Origin: a bacterium | Lineage (GTDB): Bacteria; Armatimonadota; Fimbriimonadia; Fimbriimonadales; Fimbriimonadaceae | DNA length: 64,000 bases | Direction of reading: 5' to 3' | Assembly (NCBI GenBank): GCA_027483535.1 | Contig: JAIXUN010000003.1 | Coordinates: forward strand, 496,001-560,000 | Shown: positions 60,338 to 64,000 of the stretch, piece by piece | Layout of the letters: each line of letters begins with the position of its first letter | Position numbering within the stretch: the stretch's first letter is position 1 | Notes under the pieces: model-generated | The model's database searches: none | Told to the model about the DNA's origin: nothing | What the model saw: only the letters and a program-made list of their open reading frames with translations | Program-made: the position numbers and the translations under genes

Positions 60338-61699
60338 CATTTTAAGCCTCATAAGCACCTGAAACGGGGTGCGATGACGGCGGGCATGCTCGCAATGACC
60401 GTCTTCTGCCAAGTGAGTGGCGGTCCGTTTGGGCTCGAGTCGGCAGTGAAAGAAGCCGGTCCCGGCATGGCGATCTTGCTGATTGCTTTGCTCCCCATTT
60501 TCTGGGCTCTGCCCGATGCCCTCACCACCGCCGAGCTTGCTCCGGCTCTACCCATGGAAGGTGGATACGTGATGTGGGTGAAGCGGGCGATGGGTCCCTT
60601 TTGGGGATTCCTCAACGCCTGGTGGACTTGGATCTATGCCTTGGTAGATGCCGCGATCTACCCGGTTCTGTTCACCACCTATTTAGCTACCCTCCTCAAA
60701 TCTTCGCTGGGCGTGACGGTTCTAGACACTCAGCCTTGGGCAAGGTGGGCGGTGGCAATGGTGATGATCGTCGCGTTCACTTTTCTGAACGTTCGCGGCA
60801 CGCGTTTGGTCGGGAAAACCAGCGTGGTGATGGCGTGGCTCATCATCGCCCCGTTCCTGCTACTGTCCGTTGTTGGACTCGCGAAATGGTTCACCAACCC
60901 TACGGCCACCATCACGTCGTTCACTCCTGCCGAAAAATCGGTGGGTGGGGCGCTATCGGCCGGGCTATCGATTGTGATGTGGAATTACCTGGGTTGGGAT
61001 GCGCTCTCCACCATCGCCGAGGAAGTGGAAGAGCCTCAGAAGTCGTATCCAAGGGCGATCTTTATCGGGGTTCCGTTGGTGACGGCGGTCTATCTGCTGC
61101 CCACCTTAGCGGGGCTGGCCCACTTTAAAAACATCGATGGCTGGGAAGAAGGCGCATGGCCTGCCATTGCTCAGGCATCGGCGGGAACGTGGCTCGCGGC
61201 ACTGATGCATGTCGCGGCTTTGGTTTCTCCGATTGCGCTCTTTACCGGATCGCTCCTCGGGTCTTCCCGAGTGCCGCTCGTTCTTGCCGAGGATGGCTTT
61301 TTGCCGAAGAAAATGGCCGAGATCCACCCAAAGTTCGGCACTCCCTGGATCTCGATTTTAGTCTGCGGGGGGGTCTATGCTTTGCTTGCGACAAGATCGT
61401 TTAAGGATCTAGTCGAGCTAAACGTGGTGATGTACGGCGCGGCGCTTTTCTTGGAGTCGGCAACGCTACTCATTCTTCGTAAAAAGGAACCCGACCTGCA
61501 TCGGCCTTTCAAGATTCCCGGCGGTTGGCCCGTGCTTTGGGCGATCTTCCTTGCCCCGGTCGCCATGGTGATCCTGCTCTTTGTGCTCTCGATCCAAGAA
61601 GAAGGTTGGGAGGCGCAGAAGCTCACTCTTTGGGCGGTGATTTCCGGACCGCTTGTCTACGGACTGATTCACCTCTATCGACGCAAAGCCGCTTCGTAA
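60320..61699 (+). CDS. APC-family amino acid permease
   Basis: Secondary transporter of the APC superfamily with about 12 helices, 459 residues from the GTG at 60320. The first helix has MTAGMLAMTVFCQVSGGPFGLES, in which the SGGPFG is the substrate-binding loop equivalent of GSGIF. GAWTTAELAPALPMEGGYVMWVKRAMG-type lines (helix II-III) and the WNYLGWDALSTIAEEVEEPQKSYPRAI segment (helix VI/VII) are typical of the APA/AGT group. Start choice is uncertain: TTG 60311 and ATG 60374 (in MTAGM) are alternatives. The RBS is hidden in the hairpin. Substrate unknown. Confidence 0.85.
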   Translation: MSDAQVHFKPHKHLKRGAMTAGMLAMTVFCQVSGGPFGLESAVKEAGPGMAILLIALLPIFWALPDALTTAELAPALPMEGGYVMWVKRAMGPFWGFLNAWWTWIYALVDAAIYPVLFTTYLATLLKSSLGVTVLDTQPWARWAVAMVMIVAFTFLNVRGTRLVGKTSVVMAWLIIAPFLLLSVVGLAKWFTNPTATITSFTPAEKSVGGALSAGLSIVMWNYLGWDALSTIAEEVEEPQKSYPRAIFIGVPLVTAVYLLPTLAGLAHFKNIDGWEEGAWPAIAQASAGTWLAALMHVAALVSPIALFTGSLLGSSRVPLVLAEDGFLPKKMAEIHPKFGTPWISILVCGGVYALLATRSFKDLVELNVVMYGAALFLESATLLILRKKEPDLHRPFKIPGGWPVLWAIFLAPVAMVILLFVLSIQEEGWEAQKLTLWAVISGPLVYGLIHLYRRKAAS

Positions 61700-61705
61700 C
61701 GGCGA

Positions 61706-62728
61706 CTATTTGCCTTTGCGGATGGGCTTTGGAATCAGACGATCTAAGGCCTCAGCCTCTCGCAACCGAGCTGGATTTTCCTTCGGGGAATACAGTTCGA
61801 TCCGGCCCGCGACGTTGCGCATGGGAGTCACTTTAAAGCCTTTGAACTTCTTGCCCTCGTATCGAAGTGTGTAAATCGCAGACTTGGCAGGAAGCGGGGA
61901 GATGAAGTTGCCCATCGAGTAGATAATCGGCTTCCCTCGATAAACCTCTTTGCCCTGAAGGGTGTGCGGGTGAGCTCCTAGAATTCCGTCGGCGCCGCAG
62001 TCAATAAACGTCCTTCCAAGAGAGATCTGATACGGCGTGGGTCTACTTTGTCGCTCAATCCCCCAGTGAAGAGCGACGAAAACAAGGTCGGCTTCCTTGC
62101 GGGCCAGACCGACCAGGCGTTTCATCCGCTTCTTTGCTTGCGGACCGACGACGCCGTCGAACTCCAGAGTTGCAATCCCCGGCGAGTTCTCGCGAGCCGG
62201 ACCGCACTTGGCCATCGCCCCCGAACCCATGAAGGCGAGATAGCTCACCATCGCTACTTTGAGCCCGTTTTTAAGCGTGTACACGGCGGGCTTTTCTGCT
62301 TCTGAGGCGTTCATACCCGCCCCCGAATAAGCGAGCTTTGCTTTGTCCAGCAACTCGATCATCTCCCGCAGGCCCTCTTTGCCGTAATCCATGGCGTGAT
62401 TGTTGGCGAGCGAGAAAAGGTCGATCCCCAGCGCTTTGAGTTGCTTGATATGGACCGGATCTGCCTTGAGAATGAACTGCTGCTTTGCCCGAACCTCGGC
62501 GGCGGATTTGAACGGGGTGGGTCGAGTGGCGTTGGTGAGAGGGATCTCTAAGTTGAGATACGCCACGTCGGCCTTTCTAAACAAAGAAGCGACCTTCGAG
62601 AAAGAAGGTCGCTTTGGAGAGACGTGGTAGAGCATTACGTCTCCGCCCGCCACCATTGTCCAGCTATTCGGATTCGCCGGAACGGTCGAACCCTGTGAGA
62701 GGACAATGGCAACGGCGAGAGCGGTCAT
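61706..62728 (-). CDS. CapA-like metallophosphatase-fold protein
   Basis: A 340-residue exported protein of the CapA/PgsA family, named for poly-gamma-glutamate synthesis. A short signal region (about residues 1-18) is followed by the calcineurin-like fold: AGGDVMLYHVS, LNLEIPLTNA, SLANNHAMDYGKEGL, VALHWGIE and GAHPHTLQGKEVY, then IIYSMGNF. All five metal/active-site blocks are visible. Its ATG lies 1 base before the stop of the upstream Tat-exported gene (TGA-T-ATG on the minus strand), so the two are coupled. No capB/capC genes are near, so a poly-glutamate role is unlikely; the family also has other roles. Confidence 0.88.
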   Translation of the reverse strand: MTALAVAIVLSQGSTVPANPNSWTMVAGGDVMLYHVSPKRPSFSKVASLFRKADVAYLNLEIPLTNATRPTPFKSAAEVRAKQQFILKADPVHIKQLKALGIDLFSLANNHAMDYGKEGLREMIELLDKAKLAYSGAGMNASEAEKPAVYTLKNGLKVAMVSYLAFMGSGAMAKCGPARENSPGIATLEFDGVVGPQAKKRMKRLVGLARKEADLVFVALHWGIERQSRPTPYQISLGRTFIDCGADGILGAHPHTLQGKEVYRGKPIIYSMGNFISPLPAKSAIYTLRYEGKKFKGFKVTPMRNVAGRIELYSPKENPARLREAEALDRLIPKPIRKGK

Positions 62729-62729
62729 A

Positions 62730-63629
62730 TCAGACTTGTTCGCGAAGCTTTTCTAGCAACGCCTTGGTTGCCTTGATGCCTTCGTATTCGTCCAACCGGG
62801 AGCCTTCGTATTCGATGCCGATAAACCCTCGATAGCCGGCTTCTTTCACGATCTTCAGCAGTCGTGCGTAGTCCTTCGTCGTCTCGCCGCCATCTGCGCC
62901 GAAATCGTGACTCTTGGCGGAGACGCCCTTCGCGAACGGCATCATGTCTTGAGTGCCCTGATAGCGGTCGTATTCGTAGAAGTTGCCGAAGTCCGGCAGG
63001 GTGCCGACGTTCTTCATGCCGACCGTCTTCATGACATCGGTGAGCCACTGACCGTCGCTAGAGAGGCCGCCGTGGTTTTCAACGATGACATTGATCTTTG
63101 CACGAGCGGCATAAGCGCCAAGTTGAGCAAGTCCATCGGCGCAGAGCTTCGCTTGTTCCTCTCGGCTTCCACGGGAGTAAGCGTTGACCCGAATGGAGTG
63201 GCAACCAAGGAACTTAGCCGCTTCCACCCACTGCTTGTGGTTCTCAACTGCTTTGGCCCGACCCGTTGCATCAGGATCACCCATTTGACCTTCGCCATCG
63301 ATCATGATCAGAACGTTCTTCACACCTTCTCCGGCGCAGATTCGGTTCAGTTCTCGAAGGTAGGGGAGGTCCCAAGCCTTCGTCTTGAAGAACGAGTTGA
63401 CGTACTCAACGCCGCCGATTCCGAACTCCTGTCGGGCGATCTTTGGAAAGTCGAGGTTGGTGATCTTGCCCGCAAAGAGGGTTTTGTGGAGTGACCACTC
63501 GGCTAGAGAGATTTCGAACCAAGGCGCGGCGGGTGCCAGAACCTTGGGAAACCTGGGCATCATTACCGAGGCGGCTCCGGCAAGGCCGGCAGCCAAAACT
63601 TCGCGTCGACTGAGCGGTGTCGAGGACAT
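62730..63629 (-). CDS. Tat-exported sugar phosphate isomerase/epimerase-like TIM barrel
   Basis: A 299-residue protein with a Tat signal ([15 protein letters not shown], about residues 7-22) and a TIM-barrel body of the xylose-isomerase-like superfamily. Possible metal ligands: [29 protein letters not shown] (Glu), TLPDFGNF (Asp) and FIGIEYEGS (Glu). Tat export suggests cofactor- or metal-loaded folding before export. Start ATG 63629, with TAGACT 4 nt upstream on the minus strand. Such exported isomerase-like proteins are common in Armatimonadota and Planctomycetes and are thought to act on extracytoplasmic sugars; substrate unknown. Confidence 0.85.
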   Translation of the reverse strand: MSSTPLSRREVLAAGLAGAASVMMPRFPKVLAPAAPWFEISLAEWSLHKTLFAGKITNLDFPKIARQEFGIGGVEYVNSFFKTKAWDLPYLRELNRICAGEGVKNVLIMIDGEGQMGDPDATGRAKAVENHKQWVEAAKFLGCHSIRVNAYSRGSREEQAKLCADGLAQLGAYAARAKINVIVENHGGLSSDGQWLTDVMKTVGMKNVGTLPDFGNFYEYDRYQGTQDMMPFAKGVSAKSHDFGADGGETTKDYARLLKIVKEAGYRGFIGIEYEGSRLDEYEGIKATKALLEKLREQV

Positions 63630-63663
63630 GGCTCAGTCTAACCCGAATGGACCCTGCTTGGAA

Positions 63664-64000
63664 CTACACTTCGATGATTGAGACCACGATAAGCGGTCTT
63701 AATCCGGACTTTTTCAAGATCGCGCGTTTGGCGGTGTCGGTGATGAGGTGTCGCACCTTGCCAAGGTCGGAAATTTCGGCCTTGTTCATGTCGTTGAGAA
63801 CGTCGTAAACCCAATTTTGAGCCTGATCGAGTAGACCTTCCGGCCCATGCAGCCCCCTCGACTGAAGCATGAGGTCCCCGACGAACTCGCCGTGAGTGGT
63901 GTCCACTGCAACCGTGATGGTGACAAACCCCTCGTTGGAAACGTTGTAACGATCGCGAAGTACGTCTTCGGTGACCCCTGGCGTTCCAGACCCATCGACT
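63664..64000 (-). CDS. rnj: ribonuclease J, C-terminal part (truncated by the window end)
   Basis: Last 112 codons of a gene that enters from beyond 64000. The sequence reads VDGSGTPGVTEDVLRDRYNV, then VTITVAVDTTHGEFVGDL, SRGLHGPEGLLDQA, and ends KKSGLRPLIVVSIIEV. This is the beta-CASP-linked C-terminal domain of RNase J, a 5'-3' exo-/endonuclease in mRNA and rRNA processing. The metallo-beta-lactamase core is outside the window, so catalytic residues cannot be checked. The stop is a TAG at 63664-63666, 34 bases before the convergently... same-strand neighbour ends its own upstream region. Confidence 0.85.
   Translation of the reverse strand, partial: VDGSGTPGVTEDVLRDRYNVSNEGFVTITVAVDTTHGEFVGDLMLQSRGLHGPEGLLDQAQNWVYDVLNDMNKAEISDLGKVRHLITDTAKRAILKKSGLRPLIVVSIIEV

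Overview
The window looks like chromosomal DNA of a diderm bacterium of the phylum Armatimonadota, most likely close to Fimbriimonas. This placement is inference from gene content, not from a marker comparison. The supporting traits are PEP-CTERM surface proteins with short Arg/Lys tails, a type IV-like pseudopilin with a degenerate H-X9-DG motif, CsaB next to a DUF5693-type membrane protein, predicted outer-membrane barrels, an LptA/LptC-like protein, and secreted GH29 fucosidases. Many genes carry a TANNNT-like -10 hexamer about 6 nt before the start codon, so leaderless transcription seems common. No tRNA, rRNA, CRISPR array or transposase gene was seen.

Layout. 1-8.2 kb: a PEP-CTERM protein, a DinB-like protein, a phosphoglucose/phosphomannose isomerase with an attenuator-like leader, a PAS-GGDEF-EAL c-di-GMP enzyme, a ChaN-like lipoprotein-type protein and gyrB. 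8.3-12.6 kb: a respiratory cluster (two cytochrome-bd-subunit-I-like membrane proteins, one fused to a c-type cytochrome, around a Rieske protein and a fused cytochrome b). 12.7-16.8 kb: pstS-pstC-pstA behind a PhoP-type box (no pstB here), then an M42 aminopeptidase. 16.9-21.1 kb: two paralogous PEP-CTERM proteins flanking a pseudopilin and a TlpA-like thioredoxin. 21.2-26.9 kb: rimO, flagellin, a lone sugar-type ABC permease with a very large insertion, and a PEP-CTERM gene with a sigma-54-type promoter.

27.0-40.0 kb is one co-directional run of eight tightly packed genes: rhomboid protease, DUF5693-like protein, CsaB pyruvyltransferase, a 925-residue predicted outer-membrane barrel, two Cys-rich-signal lipoproteins with carboxypeptidase-regulatory-like domains, a 926-residue secreted protein with a degenerate metallopeptidase-like segment, and an LptC/OstA-like protein. 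It reads as an envelope-building operon and is, with the respiratory cluster, the most interesting part of the window.

40.0-44.6 kb holds a TIM-barrel isomerase, an unknown protein, a GNAT enzyme, a DHFR-like reductase and an SF2 helicase. 44.8-47.4 kb is a repeat-rich island: structured REP-like repeats and two larger repeat families bracket three small unknown, mostly membrane, proteins. 47.4-64 kb: two GH29 fucosidases, Der GTPase, a PagL-like barrel, a TrmB-type regulator, CutC, an alpha/beta hydrolase, a zinc-site-less sirtuin, a GT2 glycosyltransferase with a GtrA-like tail, a polytopic membrane protein, GDP-mannose dehydratase, an amino-acid permease, a CapA-like phosphatase, a Tat-exported TIM-barrel protein, and the C-terminal part of RNase J running off the end.
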